DNA of 64,000 bases from Streptomyces sp. AW19M42 (lineage in GTDB: Bacteria > Actinomycetota > Actinomycetes > Streptomycetales > Streptomycetaceae), in assembly GCA_000470535.1 (NCBI GenBank), contig CBRG010000122.1, forward strand, positions 1 through 64,000, read 5' to 3'. The notes beneath the pieces were generated by a model that worked only from the letters and a program-made list of their open reading frames with translations, had not been told where the DNA came from and searched no databases. Every line of letters starts with the position of its first letter. Positions within the stretch are counted from its first letter, which is position 1. Positions 43,535 to 53,819 of the stretch are shown piece after piece. The position numbers were made by a program, and so were the translations under genes.

Positions 43535-45046
43535 ATGATCAAGGAAGAATCCGGCACACCGCACTGGCTGTTCGGCGATCAGCTCGGCCCGCGATTCATC
43601 GAACCGGCGCAGGGGGGCCCGCACCGGGACGCGCCGCTGCTGATGATCGAGTCCCGGAGCGTCTTCCGCCGGAGGCGCTTCCATCGTGCCAAGGCGCATC
43701 TGGTCCTTTCGGCGATGCGTCATCGGGCCGCCGAACTGGGTGGCCGGGTGCGGTACGTCAAGGCGGACACGTACCGGGAGGGACTGCGTGAGGCGGTGGG
43801 GGACGCCCAGGTGACCGTCCACCACCCCACGTCCCGTGCGGCCTACGCCTTCGTGCACGCGTTGCCCTCCGTGCGGGTCCTGCCGGCACGTGGCTTCCTC
43901 GTGAGCCATGACGAGTTCAGGGTCTGGGCGGACGGCCGCGGCACGAGACACCTCCGCCAGGAGGACTTCTACCGATGGGTCCGCCAGACGCACGATCTGC
44001 TGATGGAGGGCGACCGGCCCGCCGGCGGCCGGTGGAACCTGGACCACGACAACCGGCAGCCCCCGCCTCGCGGCGTCGCCGACCTGGGCGTACCGGCGCC
44101 CTACCGACCCCTTGAGAGCGAGATCGACAACGAGGTGCGGTCCGACCTCGACCGCTGGGTGCGCGACGGGGACGTGGAGTTCGTCGGCGATGACGCACCC
44201 CGCGGGTTCCCGGCCACGCGCCGGGAGGCACTCGCCGCCCTCCGCCGTTTCGTGGAGCACCGGCTCGCCACGTTCGGGGCGCACGAGGACGCGGTGCTGT
44301 CCGGGGACCCGACGATGAGCCACAGCCTGCTGTCCACGTCGCTCAACCTCGGGCTGTTGGACCCCGCCGAATGCGTCGAGCGGGCGGAGGCCGGATGGCG
44401 GTCGGGCGACGTGCCGCTCAACAGTGCCGAAGGGTTCGTGCGGCAGATCGCCGGGTGGCGTGAGTTCGTCTGGCACCTCTATTGGTACTTCGACGAAAAC
44501 TACCGCGGGAGCAACGTCCTGCGTCACCACGAACCACTGCCCGACTGGTTCACGGAACTGTCCCCGGCCGGTACCGGGGCGAACTGCCTCTCCCACGTCC
44601 TGGAGCAAGTCAGGACGACAGGCTGGACGCATCACATCCCCCGCCTGATGATCCTGGGCAGTTTCGCCCTCCAGCGAGGCTGGGACCCCCGGGCCGTCAC
44701 CGACTGGTTCCACCGCAGCTTCGTCGACGGCTACGACTGGGTCATGGTCCCGAACGTGGTGGGCATGTCCCAGTACGCAGACGGGGGCCGCATGACCACC
44801 AAGCCCTATACGTCCGCAGGCGCCTACATCAACCGGATGAGCGACCTCTGCGGCCCCTGCCGGTACAAACCGTCCGTACGGGTCGGCGAGGACGCCTGCC
44901 CCTTCACCGCCGGGTACTGGAACCTCCTGCACCGTCACCGTGACCGGTTCGAACACAACGCGCGGATGACCCGGGCTGTGCGAGGGCTGGACAGGCTCCG
45001 TGATCTCGACGCCTTGCTGGACCAGGAACGGGACCGCCGCGACTGA
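43535..45046 (+). CDS. PhrB-type iron-sulfur bacterial (6-4) photolyase/cryptochrome
   Basis: A 503-residue member of the FeS-BCP group that repairs UV (6-4) photoproducts or acts as a light sensor. It starts with the lumazine/antenna half (HWLFGDQLGPRF), followed by a C-terminal FAD half. The four cysteines that hold the 4Fe-4S cluster in Agrobacterium PhrB (350, 438, 441, 454) are all present at 351, 439, 442 and 455 (NCLSH; LCGPC; DACPF), almost residue for residue. Seen also: WREFVWHLYWYFDENYRGSN, HIPRLMILGSFAL, DWVMVPNVVGMSQYADGG. AGGGAG nine bases before ATG 43535 sets the start. Its place beside the crt cluster fits light protection. Confidence 0.93.
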   Translation: MIKEESGTPHWLFGDQLGPRFIEPAQGGPHRDAPLLMIESRSVFRRRRFHRAKAHLVLSAMRHRAAELGGRVRYVKADTYREGLREAVGDAQVTVHHPTSRAAYAFVHALPSVRVLPARGFLVSHDEFRVWADGRGTRHLRQEDFYRWVRQTHDLLMEGDRPAGGRWNLDHDNRQPPPRGVADLGVPAPYRPLESEIDNEVRSDLDRWVRDGDVEFVGDDAPRGFPATRREALAALRRFVEHRLATFGAHEDAVLSGDPTMSHSLLSTSLNLGLLDPAECVERAEAGWRSGDVPLNSAEGFVRQIAGWREFVWHLYWYFDENYRGSNVLRHHEPLPDWFTELSPAGTGANCLSHVLEQVRTTGWTHHIPRLMILGSFALQRGWDPRAVTDWFHRSFVDGYDWVMVPNVVGMSQYADGGRMTTKPYTSAGAYINRMSDLCGPCRYKPSVRVGEDACPFTAGYWNLLHRHRDRFEHNARMTRAVRGLDRLRDLDALLDQERDRRD

Positions 45047-45075
45047 CACCCCTCAGCACACCACGCGGACCTGCA

Positions 45076-45114
45076 CCCCGAGGACGAGCACCAGCCGCGC
45101 GCTCGTCCTCGGGG
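45076..45114 (+). terminator. 14-bp perfect hairpin after the photolyase
   Basis: CCCCGAGGACGAGC (45076-45089), 11-base loop, GCTCGTCCTCGGGG (45101-45114), starting 30 bases past the photolyase stop and lying between it and the convergent permease gene. It can work in both directions. Confidence 0.85.
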
Positions 45115-45290
45115 CGAAGCACACGCTGCGGACCCGCACTCGTTGGCGGGGCTGGGGGCGATCCAGTCGGCCAACCCGCCGTTGGACCCGTAACGAGGTT
45201 CCAGTGCGAGTTCGCCGACGGCGGCCGCCAAGGCCTGAGTCTCGTCCTGCCTCCAAGGCGCGCTGCTGGGTCCCTGTCCGACTCGTTCGT

Positions 45291-46607
45291 TCAGCGGTTG
45301 TGCTGTGAGCGTGATGCGGCGACGCCCAGTACCGCGCCGACAGCCAGTACGAGAAGCCCCCTCACCCAGACGTCACGTTCGATCTGGGTGGCGAGGACGA
45401 CGCAGGAGAGGGCCCCGAGGACGGGTACGACGGTCGGCGCCCGGAAGTGGTCCCGGGGGGTTGCCCTGCGACGCAGCACAAGGAGTGCGGTGTTGACGAT
45501 GAAGAAGACCACCAGCAGGAGCAGGACCAGGGTGGAGGCGAGTGTGGACACGTCACCGGTCAGCGCGAGGAGCAGAGCGAGACCGGTCGTGGTGGCGATG
45601 GCGACCCAGGGCGTGCGCCGGCCGGGCAGTACCTTCGTGAGGATGCGGGGCAGGAGACCGTCTCGCGCCATGCCGTACGTCAGTCGTGAGGACATGATCC
45701 CCGTCAACAGGGCTCCGTTGGCGACCGCTACCAAGGCGATGGCGCTGAAGAGCTTCGTGGGGACCCCGCCGGCGATTCGGACGACTTCGAGGAGCGGTCC
45801 GCTGGATTCGGTGAGCCTTTCGGTCGGCACGGCGGCTGCGGCGGCCGCGCCCACCAACACGTACACCGCACCTGCGGTGGCGAGAGCGCCGAAGAGCGCT
45901 CTCGGATACGAGCGGCGGGGGTCACGAGTCTCTTCGGCCACGTTCACGGATGTCTCGAACCCGACGAAGGAGTAGTAGGCGAGTACCGCCCCGCTCAGCA
46001 GGGCGGGCACGGGCCCCTCGGTCGGGGTGCCAAGGTCCGTCAGTCTTCCGGTGTCCCCGTCGCCGCGCAGCACGATCCAGGCGCCGAGGCCGATCACGAG
46101 GAGCAGTCCGCTGACCTCGATGACCGTGGCGACGGCGTTGGCCCGGGTCGACTCGCTGATGCCTCGCGCGTTGAGCAGCGCCAACGCGGCCAGGAAGACG
46201 ACCGTGACGAGCACCACGGGCAGTGACACGAATTCCGACAGGTAGTCGCCGCCGAATCCGCGGGCGAGAGCGGCCACGGACACGACGCCGGCGGCGAGCA
46301 TGCAGAAGCCGGCGAAGAAGCCGACGAACGGCCCGTAGGCCAGGGTGGCGTAATGCGACGCACCGCCCGCGCGGGGGTATTTGGTGACCAGCTCCGCGTA
46401 GGAGGTGGCTGTCAGCAGGGCAAGACACAACGCCGCGAGCAGGGGGGCCCACACGGCTCCGCCGGACTTGGCGGCCACCTGCCCCACCAGGACGTACACG
46501 CCCGCGCCGAGGACGTCGCCGAGGATGAAGAAGTAGAGCAGCGAGGTGGTGAGGGCCTTCTTGAGTGTTGCTGGAGCGTCCGATTCCGGGGCGGGGGGTG
46601 CTTTCAC
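45291..46607 (-). CDS. APC-superfamily amino acid permease
   Basis: A 438-residue secondary transporter with 12 membrane segments. The substrate-binding first helix is FFILGDVLGAGVYVLVGQVA, and the sixth is LAYYSFVGFETSVNVAEETR, both typical of the APC fold. It probably imports amino acids or a polyamine. The start was placed at GTG 46607 (VKAPPAPES) because the sequence upstream is not family-like; no clear ribosome site is seen. Convergent with the photolyase. Confidence 0.88.
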   Translation of the reverse strand: MKAPPAPESDAPATLKKALTTSLLYFFILGDVLGAGVYVLVGQVAAKSGGAVWAPLLAALCLALLTATSYAELVTKYPRAGGASHYATLAYGPFVGFFAGFCMLAAGVVSVAALARGFGGDYLSEFVSLPVVLVTVVFLAALALLNARGISESTRANAVATVIEVSGLLLVIGLGAWIVLRGDGDTGRLTDLGTPTEGPVPALLSGAVLAYYSFVGFETSVNVAEETRDPRRSYPRALFGALATAGAVYVLVGAAAAAAVPTERLTESSGPLLEVVRIAGGVPTKLFSAIALVAVANGALLTGIMSSRLTYGMARDGLLPRILTKVLPGRRTPWVAIATTTGLALLLALTGDVSTLASTLVLLLLVVFFIVNTALLVLRRRATPRDHFRAPTVVPVLGALSCVVLATQIERDVWVRGLLVLAVGAVLGVAASRSQHNR

Positions 46608-47192
46608 GTGGTGCCGTATACCCGGTGGGGTGTCCGACAGGCGCCGGTTCCCCCGGATGGTCGCGGGAGTGTGACGAGAGCCAGGAGCGAACGGGCCGGG
46701 CACGGGACGGCAGCGCCACTCAGTGCAGTGGAGGGATCGCCGGGCCGGGCTCCTCGGCGCATACGCGGGCGCCTGCGGCCCGAGACGCCGCGTACGCCCG
46801 TCGGCTCGTGACCGAGCTCCTCGACGCGGGCGAAGGGGGCGGGCGAGGCGGCCGGTCGGTGACCCGGTGACGGGCGCGGCGGGCCGCGATCCGCGCCGCG
46901 AGGCCGCGACCGACGGCTGGAGTGGCGCCCGGTTCCTCGCCCTGACCGACGAGCCCGGCAACAAGATCAAGACGACGTGTTAATGATCTGCAAGCCCTAA
47001 GGGCTGTCCCGCAATCCCTGCCGGGCGCACGACGCCGGCTACGGCACCTCGCCGCGTTGTCGGAACGCCCGAACACGTCCAGTATGCGGACGTCCCTCCG
47101 CCTCGCGACGCACCGCATCTGACGCCGCGAGCCGATCCACCAGGGCTTACGGGGCAGCTCTTAGTAGGCGCTCAAGGATCTCTGCGTAACGC
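46608..47192. other. Gene-free stretch containing a MITE-like element
   Basis: No frame has convincing protein similarity. A short plus-strand frame near 46920-46980 (ARFLALTDEPGNKIKTT) faintly recalls a sugar-phosphate isomerase segment but is too short to call. The right part is the inverted-repeat element at 46997-47164. Confidence 0.5.
46997..47164. mobile_element. 168-bp MITE-like element with imperfect terminal inverted repeats
   Basis: The left end CTAAGGGCTGTCCCGCAATC and the inverse of the right end, CTAAGAGCTGCCCCGTAAGC, match at about 20 of 24 positions through the following CCTG. The GGGCTGTCCCG-type ends are of the sort seen on IS5-family elements in Streptomyces, and the outer CTAA/TTAG could be target bases. 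There is no transposase frame inside. It ends 28 bases from the dps stop codon. Confidence 0.6.
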
Positions 47193-47804
47193 TCAAGCCT
47201 TGGCGGTTCCGCGTTTCTTGGCGGTCCGCTTAGCAGCGGGTTTGCGGGAAGGGGAGCCTGCCGTCGCAGCCTGCTCCTCGGTCCGCTTCCCAGCCGTCGA
47301 GAGGGAGCCGGCGGCATTCTCCAGATGGGCTCGGACGAACCAGTGGAACTGTTCCAGGGAACGGAGGTGCTCGATGAGAAGGTCCTCGGTGACCGGATCG
47401 AGAGAGCCGGCCTTGGACGCCGCCGAGCGGTGGTCGGTGATGACCCCGGTGTAGACGAGGTCCAGGGCGCCCAGGTGTGCCAGGGCGTCGGCGCGGCCGA
47501 GGCTGTAGTCGTTCCAGCTGCGTTCGGCGACCAGGACTCCGGGGGTGCCCTGCGGTTCGCCGCCGAGCGCGGAGATGCGCTCCGCTGTGGCATCGGCCAT
47601 GCCCCTCACCGCGATGGTCTGAGGGTCGAGCATCTCGTGGACGGCGATGAAATGAGGCCCGACCACGTTCCAGTGGATGTGCTTCAGGGTGAGCGCGAGA
47701 TCGTTGAGCGCGTGCAGACGCATGCTCAGCAGTGCAATAAGTTGCTGTCCCTCCTTGGTGCTGAGGCCGGGAACGGTGTAGCACGGATTGCTGGAGACTG
47801 CCAT
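47193..47804 (-). CDS. dps: Dps-family ferritin-like DNA-protection protein
   Basis: A 203-residue Dps protein that stores iron and shields DNA from peroxide. The ferroxidase segment is HIHWNVVGPHFIAVHEMLDP, followed by the helix TIAVRGMADATAERISALGG. After residue about 170 comes a Lys/Ala-rich tail (PAAKRTAKKRGTAKA) of the type that lets some actinobacterial Dps proteins bind DNA. AAGGAG five bases before ATG 47804 fixes the start. It is the downstream neighbour of the DUF4383 gene with a 106-base gap. Confidence 0.92.
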   Translation of the reverse strand: MAVSSNPCYTVPGLSTKEGQQLIALLSMRLHALNDLALTLKHIHWNVVGPHFIAVHEMLDPQTIAVRGMADATAERISALGGEPQGTPGVLVAERSWNDYSLGRADALAHLGALDLVYTGVITDHRSAASKAGSLDPVTEDLLIEHLRSLEQFHWFVRAHLENAAGSLSTAGKRTEEQAATAGSPSRKPAAKRTAKKRGTAKA

Positions 47805-47910
47805 GGCACTCCTTCGTCGGTCGAATGACGTCATTTCCACTTCCCTCTCCCGTCTGATCCATAACCAAGCAGTCTCTGTCACTGTGGCGGAACTACGGGG
47901 GGATCAGCTG

Positions 47911-48483
47911 TTATTCGATGGGCGCGACCGGACCGTTCTTCTGGCTCGACTGCGGGCTGAGCGGCTTGTGGGGAGGTGCCGCCCTGGAGACGCGCCGACG
48001 ACGGATGGATTCGGTCGCGGCCTGGCGCGGATGACGGCGCTGCCAGTACGGGTTGTCGTGGGAAAGCCGGCTGGAGACGCGGCCGTACATGCCGAAGGTC
48101 AGAATGACCAGCCCCATGATGAAGCTGAAGATGACGTTGGTCATGCCGAAGTCGAGGAAGTTCGCCGGCCGGTCCAGAACGAAAATATGTGCAAATCCGC
48201 TGAGCAGGAACAGCGTGCCCACTGTCATGTTCAACGTGGACGCCGCGTTGCCGCCGATGAAAGCTCCTGCGATGAGGGCGAGTCCCACGACGAGTGAGAT
48301 GACGCTGAGAGAGGTGTTCGACGTCATGCCGGCGATCCGGTCACCGCTGGTGCTGAACGGGGTGAGCGCATCGGCGAAACCCAGGCCGGCGAAGAGGAGC
48401 AGGATCACACCGCACACGGCGGACCCCCACCGGTAGACGACCGCCAGCCGGTGATCGACGGGAAGTTCATCGCTCAAATTCAT
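47911..48483 (-). CDS. DUF4383 domain membrane protein
   Basis: A 190-residue protein with four membrane segments (AVCGVILLLFAGLGFADALT; VVGLALIAGAFIGG; GTLFLLSGFAHIFVLDRPAN; GMTNVIFSFIMGLVILTFGM) and a basic cytoplasmic C-terminus. This is the DUF4383 layout; function unknown. AAGGAG lies eight bases before ATG 48483. It lies upstream of dps on the same strand and divergent from crtE, a context that suggests general stress expression. Confidence 0.85.
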   Translation of the reverse strand: MNLSDELPVDHRLAVVYRWGSAVCGVILLLFAGLGFADALTPFSTSGDRIAGMTSNTSLSVISLVVGLALIAGAFIGGNAASTLNMTVGTLFLLSGFAHIFVLDRPANFLDFGMTNVIFSFIMGLVILTFGMYGRVSSRLSHDNPYWQRRHPRQAATESIRRRRVSRAAPPHKPLSPQSSQKNGPVAPIE

Positions 48484-48942
48484 GACTCAACTCCTTCGCT
48501 GTACGTGCCGGGCGCGTTCCGCCGTCCGGTTGTGGAGGCAACGCCCGGTCGATGTGTCCTGCGAGATCAATACCGGCTTTCGCATCACAATGGATGCAGA
48601 GGTATTCGAGGACGTGAAGAGCGTGAATGAGGAGGCCGAGCTTCCTGACGGAGAGGGCTTGTTTCGGCGGTGATAGGCGGGGTGCATATGAAGGGCTGGA
48701 GAGAGTGGTCCTGCCGTATATGGATGTGCCCGGGACCTGAATCACCCGAGCGGGCCAGTGGACGGACGGAGTTGCGTGTCCGGGTCACGGAAAAGCGCGC
48801 CACTGCCTGATCTCGTGGTCCTCTCGGATGACCGTTCGTCCCTATCCGTAACCGGAAAGTCGAAGCTCAGTGCATCCGAACGTCTCGCAGCACGGAATGA
48901 GGAGTGGACGTGCGCCGAACCCGCCGACCGGAGGACGTTGTG
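48484..48942. other. Divergent control region between DUF4383 and crtE
   Basis: No supported gene. The stretch is less GC-rich than its neighbours, as promoters here often are. A GTTT-n15-GGGTGC pair at about 48660-48685 resembles a stress sigma-B type promoter but with a mismatch in the -10. The elements that control light induction of crt operons elsewhere could not be recognised by eye. Confidence 0.4.
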
Positions 48943-50262
48943 ATGCTGCGAAGCCGGGCCAAGGGGCAGTCCTTTTCCCAGGACCACCCGCGTTCGGAGA
49001 CAGAGGCGATGGACGGTGCCGCTCACGCCGGTCGGGGCCGCCACCCGGTGCACGACGGTGCCGGGCCACCGCACGGCGCCGTTGGCTCGGTGGACCAGGA
49101 CGTAGCTGGAGCTGTCCTGCGCACAGCACGGGCTGTCCTGGGGGAGAAGCTCGATCAGGCCTCCGCGATCGACGCCGTCTTCTCCCGCGACGTCGCCGAA
49201 CGCCTCGTCGGCTTCACCCTCGGCGGGGGGAGTCGCATGCGCTCCCAGTTCATCTGGTGGGGCATGCGCGCGACCACTGCGGGCTCACAGGCCGTTGACG
49301 TCGAGCCCGCGCTGCGCCTGGGGGTGGCGGTCGAACTCGTCCAGACGTGCGCGCTGGTCCAGGACGATGTGATGGACGGTTCGTCGTTGCGCCGGGGCCG
49401 CCCCGCGGTGCATGTCGACTTCGCGGACAGCCCCGGCCTTTCGTGCGGCCCGAAGCTGCGGGACTCATTCGGTAGATCCGCCGCCGTGCTCCTCGGCGAC
49501 CTGGCTCTCGCCTGGGCGGACGACACCGTCGCGGAGACGGCAATGCGCCCGGCGACCAGGCAGCGCGTGTCTGCGGTCTGGCGGGCGATGAGAACCGAGA
49601 TGGTGGCCGGGCAGTACCTCGACCTGCACGGGCAGGTCACCGGCACACGGTCCGAGGCCCGCGCCCTGCGAACCGCATACCTGAAGAGCGCCCTGTATTC
49701 GGTTGCGCGTCCACTGGCGTTGGGAGCTGCCCTGGCCGGTGCCGCGGAGGACGCCACTCGCGCGTTGTCGGCGGCCGGCCGGTGCGCCGGCCTGGCCTTT
49801 CAGATCCGCGACGATCTGCTGGGTGTCTTCGGTGACCCCGGCAAGACCGGCAAGCCTTCGGGTGGCGACATCCGCGAGGGCAAGCCGACCTGCCTGATGG
49901 CTGTGGCCCGGTCGCGAGCCGGAACCAGCAGCGCGCGCGCCGTTCTCGACGACGCGCTGGGCAGGGCCGACCTCTCGGACGAAACCCTGACCGACGTGCG
50001 CGACGTACTCGTGACCACCGGGGCCTGCGCCGAGATGGAGGACAGGGCCGACCGGCTCATGAAGCACGCGGCGCGCCATCTGGCCGAGGCCTCCGTGGAG
50101 CCGTACGCCGGAAACCGCCTGCTCGGCCTGTTCGAAAGCGTCACCGGGGCCGGCGCGACGCCATCGGCGGAAGCGAGGGCCCAGCCAGGCCAGGCCCTGC
50201 AGACGGGCTCCTCCTCGCGATCTGGCGCGACCGGCCCGGCAGAAGGGGGCACAGCCCGGTGA
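48943..50262 (+). CDS. crtE: Geranylgeranyl diphosphate synthase
   Basis: A 439-residue trans-prenyltransferase that extends FPP/IPP to GGPP, the carotenoid precursor. The first Asp-rich motif is CALVQDDVMDGSSLRRGRPA and the second IRDDLLGVFGDPGKTGKP; TRSEARALRTAYLKSALYSV lies between them. ATG 48943 is preferred because GGAGG lies eight bases upstream; GTG codons at 48904 and 48910 are alternatives. About 65 low-complexity residues precede the enzyme fold and 45 follow it. It overlaps crtI by GTGA and starts the operon crtE-crtI-crtB-Rieske. Confidence 0.93.
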   Translation: MLRSRAKGQSFSQDHPRSETEAMDGAAHAGRGRHPVHDGAGPPHGAVGSVDQDVAGAVLRTARAVLGEKLDQASAIDAVFSRDVAERLVGFTLGGGSRMRSQFIWWGMRATTAGSQAVDVEPALRLGVAVELVQTCALVQDDVMDGSSLRRGRPAVHVDFADSPGLSCGPKLRDSFGRSAAVLLGDLALAWADDTVAETAMRPATRQRVSAVWRAMRTEMVAGQYLDLHGQVTGTRSEARALRTAYLKSALYSVARPLALGAALAGAAEDATRALSAAGRCAGLAFQIRDDLLGVFGDPGKTGKPSGGDIREGKPTCLMAVARSRAGTSSARAVLDDALGRADLSDETLTDVRDVLVTTGACAEMEDRADRLMKHAARHLAEASVEPYAGNRLLGLFESVTGAGATPSAEARAQPGQALQTGSSSRSGATGPAEGGTAR

Positions 50263-51794
50263 CGACCGTGAAGGGCCCCGTCAACCACGTGGTGGTGGTC
50301 GGTGCCGGGCTGGCGGGCCTGTCCGCCGCTCTCCATCTGCTCGGCGCCGGACGGCAGGTCACCGTGGTGGAGCGGGACTCCTCGCCCGGCGGAAGAGCCG
50401 GGCTGCTGGAGCACGGCGGCTACCGCATGGACACCGGACCGACCGTGCTGACCATGCCGGATCTGGTCGAGGAGGCCTTTGCGGCCGTCGGCCACACTCT
50501 GACCGGCCGGCTGGAGCTGATTCCTCTGCACCCCGCCTACCGGGCCCGGTTCGCCGACGGGACGCAACTGGACGTGCACACGGAACCGGCGGCCATGGAA
50601 GCCGCGGTCGAGCAGTTCGCGGGCGCCAGGGAAGCGCTCGGCTACCGCAGACTGCGGGCCTGGCTGACGCGCCTCTACGCCCTGCAGATGCGCCGGTTCA
50701 TCGACACGAACTTCGACTCCCCGCTCCAGCTCCTCCACCCCGACCTGGCCCGGCTCGCCGTTCTCGGAGGCTTCGGACGGCTCGACGCGCGCGTCGGACA
50801 CTTCATCAAGGACGAGCGGCTGCGCCGGGTCTTCACCTTCCAGGCCCTGTACGCGGGTGTGCCCCCGGCCCGCGCGCTGGCCGCCTATGCCGTCATCGCC
50901 TACATGGACACCATCGCCGGGGTCTATTTCCCGCGGGGCGGCATGCACGCGCTGCCGAAGGCGATGGCCCGCTCGGCGACCGAGGCGGGCGCCGCATTCC
51001 ACTACGGGCACACCGTCACCCGTTTGGAGCGTTCCGGAGAACGGATCACAGCCGTCGTCACCGACCAGCAGCGCATCGCCTGTGACGCCGTCGTCCTGAC
51101 GCCGGATCTGCCCGTCAGCTACCGATTGCTCGGCCGCAGCCCCCGCCGCCCCCTCGCGCTTCGCCACTCGCCGTCCGCGGTGATCCTGCACGCGGGAACC
51201 GACCGCACCTGGCCCGGTCTCGCCCACCACACCATCTCGTTCGGTGCGGCCTGGAAAGAGACCTTCCGTGAGCTCACCCACGGATCCCTGATGTCGGACC
51301 CCTCCCTGCTCATCACCCGTCCCACCGCAACGGATCCGGATCTTGCTCCGCCCGGCAAACACCTTCACTACATCCTGGCGCCGTGCCCGAACACGGACGT
51401 CGGACCGGGCACCCGCGAGTGGCGGCAACTGGCACCCCGCTACCGCGACACCCTGCTCACCACGCTCGAACAGCGCGGAATGGCCGGCCTGGGCTCCGCG
51501 ATCGAGGAGGAGGGCCTGGTCACCCCCATCGACTGGACCGCCCAGGGACACGCGGCCGGCACACCCTTCTCCGCCGCCCACACCTTTCCCCAGACGGGGC
51601 CCTTCCGCCCGCGCAACCTCGTACGGGGCACCGAGAACGCCGTGCTCGCCGGCTGTGGCACCACGCCGGGCGTCGGCGTGCCCACCGTGCTCATCTCGGG
51701 AAAGCTGGCCGCAGAGAGGATCACCGGTCCTCGCTCCGGCCGACCTTGTCCACGTCCCCCCGCTCGAAGGGCAGGCCCGCATGACGCCTCGTGA
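50259..51794 (+). CDS. crtI: Phytoene desaturase
   Basis: A 511-residue FAD enzyme converting phytoene to lycopene. The FAD motif is [17 protein letters not shown], then [20 protein letters not shown]. Further family marks are [40 protein letters not shown] and the C-terminal [23 protein letters not shown] 50259 overlaps the crtE stop; the last 14 bases overlap crtB. The C-terminal 20 residues are Arg/Pro-rich and probably not needed. Confidence 0.95.
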   Translation: MTTVKGPVNHVVVVGAGLAGLSAALHLLGAGRQVTVVERDSSPGGRAGLLEHGGYRMDTGPTVLTMPDLVEEAFAAVGHTLTGRLELIPLHPAYRARFADGTQLDVHTEPAAMEAAVEQFAGAREALGYRRLRAWLTRLYALQMRRFIDTNFDSPLQLLHPDLARLAVLGGFGRLDARVGHFIKDERLRRVFTFQALYAGVPPARALAAYAVIAYMDTIAGVYFPRGGMHALPKAMARSATEAGAAFHYGHTVTRLERSGERITAVVTDQQRIACDAVVLTPDLPVSYRLLGRSPRRPLALRHSPSAVILHAGTDRTWPGLAHHTISFGAAWKETFRELTHGSLMSDPSLLITRPTATDPDLAPPGKHLHYILAPCPNTDVGPGTREWRQLAPRYRDTLLTTLEQRGMAGLGSAIEEEGLVTPIDWTAQGHAAGTPFSAAHTFPQTGPFRPRNLVRGTENAVLAGCGTTPGVGVPTVLISGKLAAERITGPRSGRPCPRPPARRAGPHDAS

Positions 51795-52803
51795 ACTCGA
51801 CGCGGCAGGTATCCACGAGCCCGCCCTGCGCGCCGCGTACACGGCGTGCCGCCGGCTCAACGCGCGGCACGGCAGGACGTACTTCCTCGCGACCCGGCTG
51901 CTCCCGGTCGAAAAGCGCCCGGCAGTCCATGCCTTGTACGGCTTCGCCCGGTGGGCCGACGACATCGTGGACGATCTCGACAGCGCTGCCACCCCCGACG
52001 AACGCGCCCACGCGCTGCACCGTCTCCAGGAACTCCTCGACGACGGCCTGCGCGGCGGCACCTCCACAGAGCCCGTCATCCGGTCGCTCGTCCACACGGC
52101 TGCCGTCCACGACATCGACCACCGTCACTTCGCCGCCTTCATGACGTCGATGTGCAGCGACCTGACGGTGACCGGGTACGCCTCCTACAGGGAACTGGGC
52201 CGCTACATGTACGGGTCGGCCGCCGTGATCGGTCTTCAGATGCTGCCGGTGCTGGGTACCGTCGGTCCGCGGGACGAGGCGGCCCCGTACGCGGCCGCCC
52301 TGGGCGTCGCCTTCCAGCTCACCAACTTCCTCCGGGACGTGGGGGAAGATCTCGATCGCGGCCGGCTCTATCTGCCGGCCGATCTGCTGGCCGCGCACGG
52401 AGTGGACCGGGACTACCTCGAATGGAGCAGGGCCACCGGCCGGTCCGACGCCCGCATCACCGGGGTCATGCGGGCGGCGGCCGCTCACAACCGCGGTGTC
52501 TATCGCGACGCGCTCCCCGGCCTCGCCCTGCTCGCGCCCCGCTCACGCCCGTGCATCCGTACCGCGTTCATCCTCTACAGCCGGATCCTTGACGCGATCG
52601 AGGACGACGGCTACGCCGTCCTGCACCGACGGGCAGTGGTCCCTCGTCTGAACCGGGCGGCCGTGGCCCTCGACGGGCTGGTACGGGCCCTGGTCACCAG
52701 GGCCGGAGCGGGTGCCGGCCGCACCTCGCCGGCCCGCACCGCGACGACCGCCGCGTCGGCGCCCGAGACCCTGGCCCGACCCGTCCGCGAGGAGGTGGCA
52801 TGA
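51781..52803 (+). CDS. crtB: Phytoene synthase
   Basis: A 340-residue head-to-head prenyltransferase joining two GGPP molecules into phytoene. It shows [20 protein letters not shown], the first Asp motif [11 protein letters not shown], and the second as [20 protein letters not shown]. The start ATG 51781 lies within the crtI 3' end, and the stop overlaps the next gene by ATGA, so the whole operon is translationally coupled. A 35-residue Ala/Thr-rich tail follows the fold. Confidence 0.95.
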   Translation: MTPRELDAAGIHEPALRAAYTACRRLNARHGRTYFLATRLLPVEKRPAVHALYGFARWADDIVDDLDSAATPDERAHALHRLQELLDDGLRGGTSTEPVIRSLVHTAAVHDIDHRHFAAFMTSMCSDLTVTGYASYRELGRYMYGSAAVIGLQMLPVLGTVGPRDEAAPYAAALGVAFQLTNFLRDVGEDLDRGRLYLPADLLAAHGVDRDYLEWSRATGRSDARITGVMRAAAAHNRGVYRDALPGLALLAPRSRPCIRTAFILYSRILDAIEDDGYAVLHRRAVVPRLNRAAVALDGLVRALVTRAGAGAGRTSPARTATTAASAPETLARPVREEVA

Positions 52804-53816
52804 CCCACGGCCGCCGTACCGCACGGAACCTGATCCCCCTGCGGCTGCGCCGCGCGGCCGTCACGTGGGACCGCCAACCGCCGACCTGGCGCGACGCCAG
52901 GCCTGGTGTCATCACGGACGCGCTGAAGCGTGCACTGGGCCGGCCTTCCGGTAACTGGTACGTCCTGGGGGCGTCCCGTGCCGTCACGGCCGAGCGGTCG
53001 ATCGGACGGACCGTCGGTGGCAGCGAAGTGGTGGCCTGGCGCGATGCCTCGGGCCGTCTGCGCGCCGGGCCGGGCGCGTGCCCGCACCTCGGGGCACCGT
53101 TGCGCGACAGCCCCGTCCGGTGCGGCACCCTGGTCTGTCACTGGCACGGACTCGCCCTGAGCGGTGAGCCGTTCGCCGGCTGGGAACCCTATCCGGCCTT
53201 CGACGACGGGGTTCTCGCCTGGGTGCGCCTCGACCACGTCGGCGGTGAGACCCCGCTGAAGCGGCCGGTCGTCCCGCCCCGCCCGGCGGCACGGGACACC
53301 GTCGACTCCGTGTACGAGGGTGTCGGCGTCTGCGAGCCGGAAGACGTGGTGGCCAATCGCCTCGACCCGTGGCACGGCGCCTGGTTCCACCCGTACTCAT
53401 TCGTCGACCTGACGGTGACCAGTACGCCTTCCGGCGGGGACGAGGGGGAGGAGGACGGGTTTGCCGTCGACGTGTCCTTCAAGATCGTGGGGCGCGTCGT
53501 GGTGCCGGTGCGTGCCCTCTTCACGGCGCCGGAACCACGCACCGTCGTCATGCACATCACGGAGGGCGAGGGCCGGGGCTCCGTGGTCGAATCCCATGCC
53601 ACGCCGCTGGGGCCCGACCTCATGGGAAGGCCCCGGACCGCGGTGACGGAGGCTCTCCTGGCTGCCTCCGACCGTCGCGGTTTCGCCGTTGCCCGCGCGG
53701 CAGCCCCGCTGCTCCGCCCGCTCATGCGGGCCTCCGCCGGACGGCTGTGGCGGGACGACCTCGCGTACGCCGAGCGGCGTTGGGAGTTGCGCAGCAGCGG
53801 CCGCTTCCCGGGCTGA
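52800..53816 (+). CDS. Rieske [2Fe-2S] protein with DUF5914-type C-terminus
   Basis: A 338-residue protein. The Rieske site is [16 protein letters not shown] then [13 protein letters not shown], giving the Cys-x-His and Cys-x2-His ligands. The rest ([52 protein letters not shown]) matches the DUF5914 part typical of carotenoid loci in Streptomyces, at the place called crtV in S. griseus-type clusters. An oxygenase role in carotenoid tailoring is possible but not proven. It is the last gene of the crtE operon, ATGA-overlapping crtB. Confidence 0.85.
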   Translation: MTHGRRTARNLIPLRLRRAAVTWDRQPPTWRDARPGVITDALKRALGRPSGNWYVLGASRAVTAERSIGRTVGGSEVVAWRDASGRLRAGPGACPHLGAPLRDSPVRCGTLVCHWHGLALSGEPFAGWEPYPAFDDGVLAWVRLDHVGGETPLKRPVVPPRPAARDTVDSVYEGVGVCEPEDVVANRLDPWHGAWFHPYSFVDLTVTSTPSGGDEGEEDGFAVDVSFKIVGRVVVPVRALFTAPEPRTVVMHITEGEGRGSVVESHATPLGPDLMGRPRTAVTEALLAASDRRGFAVARAAAPLLRPLMRASAGRLWRDDLAYAERRWELRSSGRFPG

Positions 53817-53819
53817 CCG

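Noticed and set aside
42857-45049. 730-codon minus-strand frame opposite the photolyase
   Set aside because: No family-like sequence; the plus-strand photolyase has cofactor residues in the right places.
46900-46985. Short frame ARFLALTDEPGNKIKTT resembling glucose-6-phosphate isomerase
   Set aside because: Match of about ten residues only, no support on either side.
48655-48690. Sigma-B type promoter GTTT-n15-GGGTGC before crtE
   Set aside because: The -10 has a mismatch at a key base and the pattern is short enough to occur by chance; not listed as a feature.
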